DNA of 64,000 bases from Ixodes scapularis (GCF_016920785.2 NW_024609835.1:24803838-24867837), one strand, 5' to 3'. Shown: positions 11,335 through 22,784, numbered from the stretch's first letter. The notes: generated by a model not told the origin, from the sequence alone. Translations and numbers: made by a program.

Positions 11335-12545
11335 GCTCATTTATTCATACGTTGTGCCCGCTGAAAGCATCTTTGAAGTTTTCAAAGACGGTGCCGCGGG
11401 ACTAACTTTTAAGTGAGAAAATCGTTCAAAGGAAAGATTACAATGTCTGGACTTACGGATACGTTCTCATTCTTCAGGTTGTTGCTGGGGCTCCCAGCAG
11501 AGATGCGAGAAACCACTCCTACCTTTCAGCAGTGCTCATTCTAAGTTAGTTAAGAATGACATAGTGAGGTCGTTTTTCAAGTCCTCATTTTTGTAGGCAT
11601 TTCGTCGAAAGTATAGCTTTAAGTTGCAGCATCACAGGTTGGTGAAAGCAGGTTTTAATGCGAAAGCATTATATGTCCCATGGAGCACAGCCGGCCTTGT
11701 CTGTAACCACGAAATACGGAACCTAGTCCTATTGGCTTAGTATAACGGCACCTAAATACCCATTGGTTAAGCGAAACGGCACCTAAATGCAAGTCATCAA
11801 ACACGGGCGTTCATAAATAAAACACAAAGCACAGCACAGCAACGCAGATCCATCATCTCAGAAGGCGTGGAGCCTGAGGGGTTCGCCGCGCTTGCACATT
11901 GGGGGAGCGTCTCTCGGCGCCGAAGGCTTTTGCATCCAATGCTTAGGTGTCCTCGGAATTTTGTTGCGGACTTCGTTTCACCGCTGTATGATTCGTTCAC
12001 AGGCCACAAACGTCTGCAAGCTGTTGAAAAAAGAGAACTCGTTTTGCTGACTTTTTCTACATGCACAATTCCGTGCACCAATCAAGATCTATCGCCTCCA
12101 AGTTCGGCACGAGCGTGTGTGTGCTCTTTCTCGTATGCGCCTTAAGTAGATGTATAAAAAGTAAACGAGAGGAACAGCCCAAAGGATGTAATATTAAACA
12201 TGCCAAAAACATTTTTTGGGTGCGAAGAAAGAAAAGTTTATTCAATTCCACTAAGCTGCGACAGTCAGTACATCGGACAAACTGGGACATGCGCTAACGA
12301 TCGACTCAGAGGTCACAACCGAGAAGCAATGAAGGATTCAAATTAGTATTTTCACCCGATCGTCCTTCATAACCACACGTACAATGACTGTACTCCCTAT
12401 ATCTCTGATTGAATAGTGGACGGTCACAACAACAGATTTGGGAGAGATCATTTAATCATTTGCAATGGGGAACGTCTACAACAATATTTCTGCACCTTCA
12501 TCATCACTGGCAAAGATCGAAGTCAATCTTTTAATACCAAAGGTG
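11335..12545 (+). pseudogene. Penelope-like element remnant with GIY-YIG endonuclease
   Basis: The plus strand repeats the same protein order as the minus copy next door: RT pieces (AESIFEVF, then KPLLPFSSAHSKLVK at about 11505-11560), a linker (GCNIKHAKNIF) and the endonuclease at about 12236-12346. The last has VYSIPLSC followed by QYIGQTGTCANDRLRGH, a good match to the GIY-YIG core that nicks target DNA. A stop follows shortly after. An unrelated repeat with AATGCGAAAGC ends (11657-11936) sits between RT and linker. The copy is decayed and lacks the RT N-terminus. Confidence 0.72.
11657..11936. mobile_element. Short DNA repeat with AATGCGAAAGC-type ends (copy 1)
   Basis: The ends are AATGCGAAAGC (11657-11667) and GCTTTTGCATC (11926-11936), an imperfect inverted pair. 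The interior shares an AATAAAACACAAAG...AGCACAGCAACG block with the copy at 46225-46574. It interrupts the plus-strand Penelope remnant. No open frame and no clear target duplication. Probably a non-autonomous DNA element. Confidence 0.55.
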
Positions 12546-12559
12546 ACTAAATGACTGAT

Positions 12560-14660
12560 AGATCGTCACGACGCTAGTGCTTTTTGCTCACTTCACCAAT
12601 TTTTTTCATTTCCCGTTCAAGAACGTTAAAACGTTTGGCGCGCTGTTTTGTACTTTGTGTCATTCTATGTTGAAGCTAAATAAAAAGTTTTGCCCTGGAT
12701 CCCGTCCTCAATATTTTATCCCTTCATGTATTAATATTCATATAAATTTAGGCCCCCGTCTCATAGGAAGTTGAAACAGTGAGCTCACTTCTTTCAAGAA
12801 CCCGGAAACAGACGATCACGACGGATAACACAGCAATCCCAGCGAGGATAGAATTGGGCCTAAAAAAGGGGGTATCCACAGGGACAATGAGGGAGTGACA
12901 TGGCATGCTCATTACCCTCTCCTGCATCGCATTTTGTTTTTGTTTTGTCATATTCTGAACTTCGTCGGCCGTTGGGTTCCTCCTAAATTGTTTGCCGTTA
13001 TTGTTGTTGTCTGGCTTTCTGCAAAAACTGTTAGCACACAACTTTTCATTAGAGTGCTCTTAGGCCAGGGGCTTTTGGTCAAGCGTCAAATCAGATCAAG
13101 ATCTCGATTTTCTTCTCACCACTTGGCATGCGCTGGTTCATAAATGGTTCACACAATTTCGGCATAAACGCATTTGACAGCTTGGGGAAACAGAAATATA
13201 GTCCTCTGAGGCAATCGTTTACTGATGCACTGAGGCTTCTAGAACGTTCACTTTAATTAACCGCACTATAAAATATGATGATAAAGACAAACGTTACTGC
13301 GAGGGTCATTACGAGCATACTTTCAGTGGATGTGTGCATTACGAAACAACGTTAAGCCTTAAAACCAGACAGTACGAATATTTATCCGTGCTTGCTTAAA
13401 CGCAGCTAGGGCATAATCCGAAATTTCAACGGCAATGTGGCAGAATGACATAACGCCTCAGACAGGATATTTCCAAAGGCTTTGGGAAGGGGATCCTTTA
13501 ATTTCTTTTGTTATTCTTCTTCTAGCACGTGGCAAGAAATAGGTTTATGTTTTAGCCTTTGATCCGGATCACAATCTCTCTCACACCTCGCAAGACCAAA
13601 TTCCTGTCACGCAGTCTGGCAGGGTTCATCACCATCCACACCATTGCCGCAACAAAAAACTGTCTTTCATTGCCTCCAAACGTCTTTCTCCTTCTTGTTT
13701 TAAATCAACCTCTGACGCATCCGATGGGCGTCATTCGCAGCGCTGCGACACTCCCATAACCCTTCAACTGCGGTAAATTTCTCGACCAAGTATGGCACGT
13801 CTGGCTACTTGAGTCCCCTAATCGGGACGAGTGGCTCGGACGTGTTTGTGTGCCCTCGCACGAAAAGGAGGCCCTTTTATGGGATTCTCAGCGAGTGCCC
13901 GCCTAAGCTGGGGTCATCACGGATCCCAGTGTATCTAAGAAAAAAACGCAAAAAGCAGCTGTGGATGGAGAGCGATAGCGTCTAACGCCCAGCTTCACGA
14001 CAATGCGTTCGCGATCGAGCAGTCGCTGGTAATTCGTTTCTTGAGATTTGTTCCGAGTACCGACCAGCCAACCTTCCACGCCTAAGGAAGTATATATAAA
14101 AACTTATACCCGCTGTGGGTAGGAACTATTGTCGTTATCTAAGCTGAAGGTTGTCAAATGCAATATAGAAGGCGGGACACGTTAGCGTATATTTCGAGCG
14201 TCTGTTATCGTGTTCCACAAAAACTCAATTTCTTCAGCTTACGTCACTCCCCCTTGCACGACGAAGACGTCGACCTCGCGTTAGGGATCAGGCTAGTCCC
14301 CTTAATATTGCGCAGCGTTTCTTTTCCAGTGCAACCCAGTTTGAGCAACACTCTGTGTGAAGATGAGTGGCGACATTCAGGTTATTATGACGTTTTTCGC
14401 TTCATTTTTCTCCCTAAATCTCACACTATGACACAACAAAGTCCCGCACGAAGAAATATTTGAAACGTGAAGTAGATATAATTTAGACACCGACAAGCGA
14501 CAAGACACGGATTATGAAGCATGCCTTAATATGAAGAAACTGACCGAACTACAGTCACTGACATTTTAAGAAACACAGGGCGCGGCTTATAATGCTCAAT
14601 CTGCTTGCTCTACGTTCCGTTCTTCGAAGTCGTGATCAGCGACGACTGCGATTATGTGGG
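12560..14660. other. No supported gene
   Basis: Includes short open frames on both strands around 12748-13143 that are each other's antisense and resemble nothing I know. An AATAAA lies near 12679. The rest is unremarkable mixed-composition DNA. Confidence 0.45.
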
Positions 14661-14669
14661 CCAGCGAGC

Positions 14670-14827
14670 CAGGCACGTAGCCAGACTTTTGTTTCGGGGG
14701 GGCCCGCCCATGACAAAATGCTGTATGAGGGGGAGGGGGGAGAGAAGGTCCCAGCAAATTGGAAGATTTCGGCGGGGGGGGGGGGGGGGGCCGGGCTCCA
14801 TGGGCCTCCCCCCTGGCTACGTGCCTG
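14670..14827. mobile_element. hAT-type MITE with 8-bp target duplication
   Basis: Perfect 15-bp terminal inverted repeats: CAGGCACGTAGCCAG at 14670-14684 and its complement at 14813-14827. The flanks carry CAGCGAGC at 14662-14669 and again at 14828-14835. Ends starting CAGG plus an 8-bp duplication are characteristic of the hAT superfamily. The 158-bp body is non-coding, G-rich, and contains a run of 17 G at 14774-14790. Confidence 0.88.
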
Positions 14828-15155
14828 CAGCGAGCCATAATGACATTCTCGGAGCTATACTTCGTTTTGCTCTGAATTATACCGCAGCCCACGCCACGAT
14901 TCGACGGAGTTACTCGAACTGAGCTAAAAGTGCTTCCTCACGGCGCTCGTTGTTTTTTTTGCATTTGATGTCCCCGGAAATACCAAATAAAAACCCCATG
15001 ATCTTGCGTTTTTTTTTTGTTTTGTGCGCATGCATCGCATGGTATAGTTGTTGATGGCAAACCTACAGATAAAACGAGAGCAGTGACTAAGCACGTGTCA
15101 CCCTGCTTCCTTGATTGACCCCAGCGGACAGCAGCATCTACTGCAGTGAGACTTA

Positions 15156-15201
15156 AAGGGGCGGTGCAACGAGGTAGAGATACCTCGTTGCACCGCCCCT
15201 T
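15156..15201. repeat. Perfect 21-bp hairpin
   Basis: Arms 15156-15176 (AAGGGGCGGTGCAACGAGGT plus A) and 15181-15201 are exact reverse complements separated by a GAGA tetraloop. It could be the fused ends of a foldback element. A transcript would fold into a very stable stem, but at 21 bp it is shorter than a typical pre-miRNA. Confidence 0.9.
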
Positions 15202-15375
15202 GATACTTCTTTGTACAATTAACGACAACCAATATAAATTACAAAGCACATTCCTCTGAAACAAAATGCCGTGATTTAGTTCAGTCTTCTGCTATGCCCC
15301 GCCATTCGTTTCCTAAAACCTCCACCGTCACGCAGTCGGCGCTTCAAAAATGGCTCTACTTGTAGGAATATCTTA

Positions 15376-15833
15376 TCTAGGAACTTTAGTAGTGGGGCTT
15401 AGAGTGGTGAACCGGGATGCCGGTCCGCACACGAAAGTACCCCCCCCCCCCCCCGCCCCGCCGCCATTATAGGCCTGCTTCTTTCGGCCAGGGGGCGCTG
15501 TAGCATCCACGAGACGCGACCACAAAAGAGGCGCCTCGTTCGCAAAACGCGGCCATTTAATGCTGCCGCGAACCTGCGTCTTAGCGTCCCTTATTGTGCA
15601 CAATCTACGTGCGTATACCAGCGTATGGACAGCGTCCCTCAGCGTCCCGTCAAGGGCGCTAATAGGACGTTTGAAGAGGACGCAATGCGACTCGCAACGC
15701 AAACGCGACCTAAATATATCCGATTTTTCTCGCGCGCTGCTCAAAATTTGAAGACTACAGGTCTATACGCAAATGTGACTATTGGTCATGTCAACTAACC
15801 GAACACGTGACGTCACAAGGGAAGATGGCGGCA
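15376..15833 (+). repeat. Dispersed poly-C module, copy R1, interrupted by about 288 bp
   Basis: First part 15376-15475: GGGGCTTAGAGTGGTGAACCGG, a poly-C run (15440-15454), then CCGCCGCCATTAT. The second part (15763-15833) has TACGCAAATGTGACTA, CACGTGACGTCAC and GGAAGATGGCGGC. In copy R2 (31616-31768) the same blocks are contiguous, so 15476-15762 is an insertion. The module carries E-box/CRE-like and YY1-like motifs. Confidence 0.7.
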
Positions 15834-15839
15834 TAGAGG

Positions 15840-16990
15840 GGTCTACACAAGGCATAAAGAGCGGACACTTCCGTAGGCCCCAGCGGCCCATTTAGCTGGC
15901 AGGTAGCGCACCCAGCGGTCGCCGTAGTCCCCAAGTGAATGAAGGGAGTCACAAGAAAAAACTTACCGGATAGATAGATATTTAGTTTGGCGTAGTGTAT
16001 TGGGCGGTAGCTTGCGCCATCTGGTTTGCCGCGGGTTATGTTTTTCCTACTATTCCCGCATGCCAAATTTCAGCTATTATTACTTCACATGTATGTATTA
16101 TTCCTAATGCGGACAACTAATCGACAATACTATATACAGTTAACACTGACTTTACAAGCCAGGAAACCCATGCAGGTTTGTGTTGTCCAGAAGAACACCA
16201 CCTGGGAGTAATCAACATAGTTTAATTTCGCAACAAAAATATGATGGGCAGTTTGTGCCTTGTATATAATTATAAACACTACAAAACACAAGCTCCGTGT
16301 ATCAAGAATTCACAAACAGTACATCATACAAAAAAACGACAAGCATATTATGGATGCATGAAAATCTTATCAAATAACTGGAATTACCACGTTACAACTG
16401 CAATTGGATTGAAAGCCTGTTTGTGTTCTCAAGCAAGTTCCATAGAAGGCGGACAAGCACACATGACATATGCAGCATCAGCAACCAATTCTAAAAAAAC
16501 TGGCCATGGAGTATCAAAACTCGTTGATCCCCAATGCAGTTTCTATGCAAATAAAAAGTTCAGCAGAATAATTCTAAAATGCACGATGACCACAATGAAA
16601 AAAAAAACAGACAAGTAAATGCCGAAACAAGATTTCCAACAATATACACCTTCTTAGTCTGTGACATAGTCATTATATAACCCTAACACAGCCTGCACTG
16701 CAAAATTAAACATACCTTGCTTCTGCTGATTTAAGTAACAATAATGACCAATATAGCAAGAACTGAAAGCCAACCGACGAACTAATAGAGGTTTTACGTT
16801 CATGTCACGTTTAACATGTCACATTTAAGATGTAAGGTTTAAAAGCACCACTACCATAAATATGCCACATGAAATGGCTGACAAAAGACTGCTAAAGCAG
16901 ACTGGTGCCCGATGTATCTGCGACCCACTCATCACAAAGGATTCCACCAAAGCTTGGCATGCAATCTGCACTGCCTAATTAAGTAGATCT
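15840..16990. other. No supported gene
   Basis: A 125-codon open frame at 16241-16618 has no recognisable domain and an odd composition, so I do not call it. The rest is AT-rich with no detected repeat structure. Confidence 0.4.
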
Positions 16991-16992
16991 TA

Positions 16993-17295
16993 CAGGGTGT
17001 CTACCAAATGACTTCTTCCAAAGTCTATGATTTTTCCGGGTTTTCCTAGACTATATCGATAACATTTCCTTGCTGTTCTTTCCTTCGAAGGATGACATTT
17101 CGGGCAATGTTATTCAGCAGAGCCGTTGTGACACCTGATCACCGGGCTTCCTTCCGCACCACCGAGCCACTTTTACTGGTAGCTTTCCCTGATTTAGCTA
17201 ACCTTTCGACAGTTTCTCTGATAATTACCTGACTTTTCCAGGTGATCCCAAATCCCCTAAGGATTTCAGGCTTGCCGGGTTGGTAGACACCCCTG
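16993..17295. mobile_element. hAT-like non-autonomous element
   Basis: The ends CAGGGTGTCTACCAA (16993-17007) and TTGGTAGACACCCCTG (17280-17295) are inverted repeats with one extra base. CAGGG(G)TGTCTACCAA-type ends are common for hAT MITEs. The body is non-coding and pyrimidine-rich. I could not find an intact 8-bp duplication, so the copy is probably old. Confidence 0.7.
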
Positions 17296-18394
17296 ATCTC
17301 AATCTCATTCACGCTTCACATATGTGTAAAGCAGAAACAGTGTCCAAAAGAAAAGGAAGTTGCATCCAAGATGAGTGGCCTAAGAGAGTATTAACAAAGA
17401 TCAAAATGGGAACTTAGATTCCACATGACCATAATATGAAAAAAACAAACATGACCATCTAAAAATGCAGTCATTACAATAGACCGGTAGAGTGCAACCT
17501 ACTTACTGCAAATAATCCCAACAAATGGCCAGTGTGCAGTCTGCACGGCCCAATAAAATCCCAATAAAATTAATTTTACTCTTGCAGATGTCTTATGAAA
17601 TGGAACATAAAGGCTGAAACATCTCCGGAGTGAAGTTTTACCCACTGAACTTTTCAAGCTGTACGCCAGAGACGCTTGAATGAAAGCGAACTTTATCCAA
17701 GTTTCTATTTACGAAACGTACATGCCAGCACAATCGAATCCTGTAAAACGTTTTAAAAACCGTGCACGACACTCTGGAGTGCAAAAATGAAAAGCACCAA
17801 CACGTGAGAGAGTCATATACAATGACTCACAAACACTTCGGAGGTGCGCTACACTTTCGATAATAGAAAGAAGGATTGACTCAAGCTGCTGAGCAAGTGC
17901 AAAAGCTGCGCTTGATGGCACAGTCATGTTGCCGGAGAGCTTGCCTGGGACGTGGTACTAGGGTGACCACCTTCCTGCTAGCGAAATGCGGGATACGTGG
18001 AGGAAGGGGGGGATCCGCTGCTAACGAAATGCGGGACACGCCGGGGGGGGGGGGGGGGGGGGGGGGGGGAGCGGGTACGGAGAGATTTATCAACACGCAC
18101 ACCATGGACCGAGGCTCTGTTACCACATTTAATGCCCTTTGATGATTCTACACTTGCAAATTGGATTGCAACAATTAGGCTGAAAAACTTTTCACTCCAG
18201 TGATATATTTTTATGGCAAATATGTTATTCAATGTGTCGAAGTTGAAAGCATAAAAAACTGCAGCAGAACTCAATGCATCAAATGAAACTAAGAAACAGT
18301 AAGCTTTTTTAGTGTCATTGTTTCCTGCCAACGCTTACTTTTATCAACATGATCCTACACAAATGTTTAACATCGAAAATAATCTCCGGAGAAG

Positions 18395-18463
18395 GGGAAC
18401 AAGAAGGACAAAAGACAAACACAAACACAAAATTTGTGTTTGTCCTTTGTCCCCCTTGTTCCC
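18395..18463. repeat. Imperfect hairpin inside the hAT element
   Basis: GGGAACAAGAAGGACAAAAG...AACACAAA is followed after a few bases by TTTGTGTTTGTCC...CTTGTTCCC. The arms are about 30 bp with two or three mismatches. Confidence 0.8.
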
Positions 18464-18792
18464 TCGTCCAGGTATTATTTTTGTCATTTTTGTCCAGCAC
18501 GCTTGCACCTTTGCATTCAATTGCATTATAAAGCTTAACTTCATGTATTTAGACCGTTGTGGGTTGCAGGCTTTTTGCCTTGTGTTTTCAAAAAAAAAAA
18601 AACAAATCCACAGCAACTTTTTTGCATTTACAGCTGTTTTGAAATATTTACAAGATTATATATTTTAACTATTCGCGAGCAAATTTTCTTGAAATGCTTT
18701 GCCACCAAGGGGTGAGGCACAACGGATCATTCGCGTCGGTTCACCTGCAAGAACGGTGGTCGCTTCCCGCAATTCTTAGATAGAAAATGTCG

Positions 18793-19120
18793 TACCCTTA
18801 CTGAAAAAGCCATTTGTATGAGAAATATCTTGTGTCTAATAACACATATGAATCATAAAAGATATATAAGAACACGTAGGAACCATATAAGAACATTATA
18901 AGAACTACAAAAGATATATAAGAACATATAAAAACCATATAAAAACCTTTTAAGTAACTTCTCACAAGTTTATTATATGGTTCTTATATGTTCTTATATA
19001 GTTATTCTATGGCACTTATATGGTTCTAACATGTTCTTATATATCTTGTATGATACATTTATCTTTATTGGACACAAACATTTCTCATACAAACGAGATT
19101 TTTCAATAGGGACTATTGCG
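18793..19120. repeat. Long imperfect palindrome inside the hAT element
   Basis: Arms of about 150 bp meet near 18958. Matching landmarks are TTTGTATGAGAAAT (left, about 18812) against ATTTCTCATACAAA (right, about 19080), and many AGATATATAAGAACAT/ATGTTCTTATATATCT pairs. The arms themselves contain short tandem repeats of ATATAAGAAC. It may be a foldback element nested within the hAT copy. Confidence 0.8.
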
Positions 19121-21498
19121 ATTCACAGGATCACCAGCGACCTCTGCGCTTCCCCGTGCCCCGTCGTTCGGCAGCACCATGAGTTGCAGAGTGAAATTTA
19201 CGACAGGATGAAATGCGGGACATTTTGAAGATTTTGGAATTTCCCGCGGGACGCGGGACACGAGCCCTCAATGCGGGACAGTTCCGCGAGTCGCGGGACG
19301 GGTGGTCACCCTACGTGGTACGCTTTAAGCATCATAAAAAACTGATGTGGCTCATCAAGGTTACTTTGCTCATTCCTAAGCAAGCCAGGACAACGACAAC
19401 CTTCAGCAGCCTTCTCAGTAAACATTTTAACAAGGAAGCCAGAAACATAATAAGTAGCAGAGTTGTCATTGACATGGGACTCCTCATGGGCTGCCAGCTC
19501 AGTGATGTTTTTCAAAGATGAAAAGTCGCCCTGTGGGACATGTTGCACAACACCCACGAGCGACTCGTTACTAAGTGAAAATGGGGACAACTCCTGGAGG
19601 AGGTCCGTCTCACCCTCCTCGACATTTCCCTTCGGTGACAGTGTGACGAGCTTCTGAATCCCAATGTGTTTCAGCCCAGATATGAACTGAGGCACATTGG
19701 GATTCGAGTGGCATCCCTGCTTTTGTCTTATGTGTCCTAACATATGTTCAAGTGGGCTTTGTTGAAGTCGACGCTTGAGGAGAAACTCAAAATCATAATT
19801 AAGTCAAACATCGTCCCACAGCACCATGACGGCTTTGATCGTAATTTGCCACCCAAGGAAAGTCTGTGGCTGACGTTTGCCTTCGAACTTCCAAGACGCA
19901 ATCTATGGAAGCTGTTGTCTGAGAAATTCAACTAAATCCGGCTGCCCTTTTCGAATAGCATGGCACAACTTTTTCTCCGTTTTCTTTGGACTGGAGCTAT
20001 TCAAACAATCAAACAGCTTGTCCATGCAATCACAAAAATAAGCATTGACATGGCTGCTTCAGGCAGCTCTTTCGCATAGACAAGAGCGACGCACACTGAA
20101 TCACTCAATACCTGGGTCGCCCGCTTAACCTTCGCATTACTGAAAGGTTTCTGGTAGATATATCTTTCGGTTAACTTCGGCGCCAACCGCAATCGCATCT
20201 CACGTGTGGAGTGGTACAGTTTCACAATGTCTGCCCAATCCACAATCTCATTTTTGATATGAAGCCTGTGGGCCTGCAGGTTGTTCCGAGTTGTCTTCAC
20301 TAAATGGGGAACATCGTAAATGGAGTAAACGCGTTCACTTTTTACGAAAAAAAGGGGTGAGCCACAGAGACACCAAGCTGATTTGCTAAGCTTACATTGG
20401 AAGCCCCTTGGTCATAAATTACAGCTTTAACTGTAACTCTAATGTCTTGCAACTCCTCAGTGAGCGAGACCAACAGGTTCCAGATTACGGTAGATGGCGT
20501 AGACGTGTGCACAATCGCATAGGCAACTGGCTGAACCCATCTCCGCGAACCTCCGGGGAGAAGGATAACAAGGGCTCTGTCGAAAATCGTTGAGGTTCGT
20601 TCGCAGCCTTCGTCAGTAAATTCATGAACAACATCTTGTGACACGTCACATGACAAGTTTTTTTTTTTTTTTAACACAGTCTCGTCGAAGATGAGAGTGC
20701 AGACGCGATCGCGCTTACTCCATGATTGTGTTCTTGGAAAGATGGACGACATAATGCCTGGTATAGTTCCAGGTGCCATTTTGACATCCGACAGCCATCT
20801 TCTTAGATTGCGCTGACTAGGAAGAGTAAGATAATAATGAGACGAAAAACGGTATGCCCGCAGCCCACGGAATTTGAGATGAAGAGAAAACTTTTTCAAC
20901 CATTACGGGAACCGTTTTTTATTGCCCTTGGATATTTATTTAACATGGCTTGACAGTAGGTGAAATGCCTCCTCTGTCACGTGAGGGCGAATGATGTTGA
21001 GAGCTTCCGAAGCTGATCGAGGCATATTCTTCTCTTGCCTGCGCAGCCTTGGGATGGTCTTCCGGTACTTTGAAACCTTGGCCTGGAGACGCCTTATGAT
21101 GTATTTTGGTCTCGACGCAAAACTGCGCAAAACTGCGTAGAAGTACCTGAAATGGCAAAAAAAATAAATAAAATCAAAGCAGGTAAGCAATTTGCTTATA
21201 ACCAGCGCAGCCAACATTACCTTACAGTGACATAATCTGCAAGTAGATAATATGTCCCTAAACTAGAGGCAGTTAGAAATCATGGGAAACTGGGCTTTTG
21301 AAGTTATGTTGGCTAAATTTACAAATTTGTACCCTATGCCTTGACAACACAGTACGTAAGGTATATTAAAGGTTTGGCATGAAAAACCCAACACCGGAGA
21401 ATTAGACAAACTAATATTCACCTTGACACGCAAGAATTTTAGTTATGTGAGTAGTAGCATGTGGGCACACAGGTGAACAAAAGAAATGGGGCATTTAC

Positions 21499-21645
21499 CA
21501 GCTCCATCTGGTTCAGAGGAGGACCATGTGGACGGTGTCACCGGTCGGAATTCCAAGGGCGAACTGCACGATGCGGCTGTAGCCTCCATGGGGTCTGCGC
21601 CGCACGGAGGGGCTGTCGCTTCCATGGAGTCTGGAAGAGTTTCGT
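21499..21645 (-). other. Second detectable exon of the P-like transposase
   Basis: Acceptor TTCTTATAG before 21645 and donor GTAAAT from 21498. It encodes an acidic, Ser/Thr/Pro-rich linker (DETLPDSMEATAPP...). The phase agrees with the preceding exon. The acceptor of the following exon (CATTTCAG before 21146) gives a frame one base off the conserved coiled-coil frame, so a small indel or another acceptor is likely. Confidence 0.55.
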
Positions 21646-21750
21646 CTATAAGAAGTTAGGTTGTGAAGCCGTAGAAGCAGTGTTGTGTTTAAATAAAGTT
21701 TTACACAAGTAATATTCTTTTCGTATACGGATAGTGTAATAAATCTTTAC

Positions 21751-21944
21751 CTTTAGCTCTCTCAGTATCTGAATATGTCAATGTGCGAACTGAAGGCACA
21801 GCGGTTTTCATCAGCTTTGTTCGCCCAGCGTCCATGAAGTCACGCGCTGTGAAGTGACTGCTGCAGACGAAATACTTCGCATGCTGCTCACTGGACGATT
21901 TTCGCAGGTATTCTCTTTTGGTATACTTCAGCCACGCCTTTGAC
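21751..21944 (-). other. Exon of the P-like transposase (THAP C-terminal half)
   Basis: Bounded by a TTGCAG acceptor (AG at 21946-21945) and a GTAAAG donor (GT at 21750-21749). It encodes WLKYTKREYL, FVCSSHF (C-x2-H of the THAP zinc site) and KTAVPSV. The exon ends in phase 1, and the next exon begins so that the frame is preserved. Confidence 0.65.
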
Positions 21945-21969
21945 CTGCAAGATGTAGTGAGATTCATTA

Positions 21970-22780
21970 TTTTTTTTATTTTGTTTCTTTATTCAAAATA
22001 AAATATTTGACCACAATGGTTTGGATATTGTGGTTTCACATGGAGGTGATAAGCAAACTAATAGAGCTTCAGAAGGTTGTATTTATTTATTGACTGCACA
22101 CATACACTATTTTACAGACTGAATAAAAGGTGTGCAATGCTACAAAAAGAAATGTAACTTTTTTTTCGGAGTTCGGTAGGGCTGACAATGGGCATCAGCT
22201 AGTTTTAGTGCCTTGCTCATTTATAGAAACATTAAAAATATTGCAGTCTCAATAAAAGAACAAACAAAAAAAAAAAAACGCCGAGTTGTGCTTCTCTTGC
22301 ATGTCGTGTTAATTCACTACATAGCAACGAAGTTGTAATTCAGTTTGCCTTGTAGAACGGAGAAGCGAGTCCACCACAATCCGGTTATCATGGAATTGAT
22401 TGTTTTAAAACTAAATTTATTACTAACAGAAGTAAAGCACATTTAAGATTTGAAATAAGTTTTGATTAAACATTCAGCTTTCTCTCCGGTTTTTATTAGA
22501 ACTATGCATCCAGTACGTTGTTAAATCAAAGGACAACCTGTCGTCTCGTGGAACTTGGAAGAACTTTGTTACGGCTTCTTGCATGTTCTCCTATTGTTTA
22601 CGCACCAGGCTACGCAACAGTAGCTGCCGTAGCCAAACATCCTGGCGGCATCAGCTGGGAAACGAAAATGGCACAAGTCAATTTGAGATTACGCGAATTT
22701 AGTGCCTTCATTTCACAGCGATTTGGAAACCAAAATTTTTGAAGTGACAGTAAAAAGTGGTGATAAAGAAAGCCTTAACG
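21970..22780. other. No supported gene
   Basis: Directly upstream of the P-like exon, so it should hold an intron and the first THAP exon if they survive. I found no C-x2-4-C motif in a suitable frame. An open frame at 22518-22742 on the plus strand is not recognisable. Confidence 0.4.
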
Positions 22781-22784
22781 GTAT

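Larger units (their letters stand above)
17959..19313. mobile_element. hAT-type element inserted in the P-like transposase
   Basis: Thirteen-base perfect inverted ends: TAGGGTGACCACC at 17959-17971 and its complement at 19301-19313. CGTGGTAC is duplicated at 17951-17958 and 19314-19321. An 8-bp duplication and TAGGG-type ends fit hAT. The 1,355-bp body has no transposase. It contains repeated GCGGGACACG-like motifs near both ends, a run of 27 G (18043-18069), a hairpin (18395-18463) and a long inverted repeat (18793-19120). Confidence 0.9.
17709..21944 (-). pseudogene. P-element/THAP9-like transposase, spliced gene now disrupted
   Basis: P-type transposases carry a THAP DNA-binding domain, a coiled coil, an RNase-H-like catalytic core and a GTP-binding insertion. 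The exon at 21944-21751 has the C-terminal half of a THAP domain (FVCSSHF, then AVPSV) with TTGCAG before it and GTAAAG after it. A second exon (21645-21499) joins in the same phase. From about 21146 the coiled coil is followed by the catalytic core: LIFDE (Asp codon 20686-20684) and IYDQGASN (Asp near 20413). Next come DVPHLVKTTRNN, the helical insertion, and a C-terminal region with PNVPQF. Small frameshifts near 20930 and 20340 and a hAT insertion (17959-19313) break it. The first THAP exon was not found. Confidence 0.85.

Noticed and set aside
15156..15201. Pre-microRNA
   Set aside because: A 4-base loop and 21-bp perfect stem are too short for a normal pre-miRNA; reported as a hairpin.
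16241..16618. 125-codon plus-strand frame
   Set aside because: Irregular composition and no domain; probably chance in AT-rich DNA.
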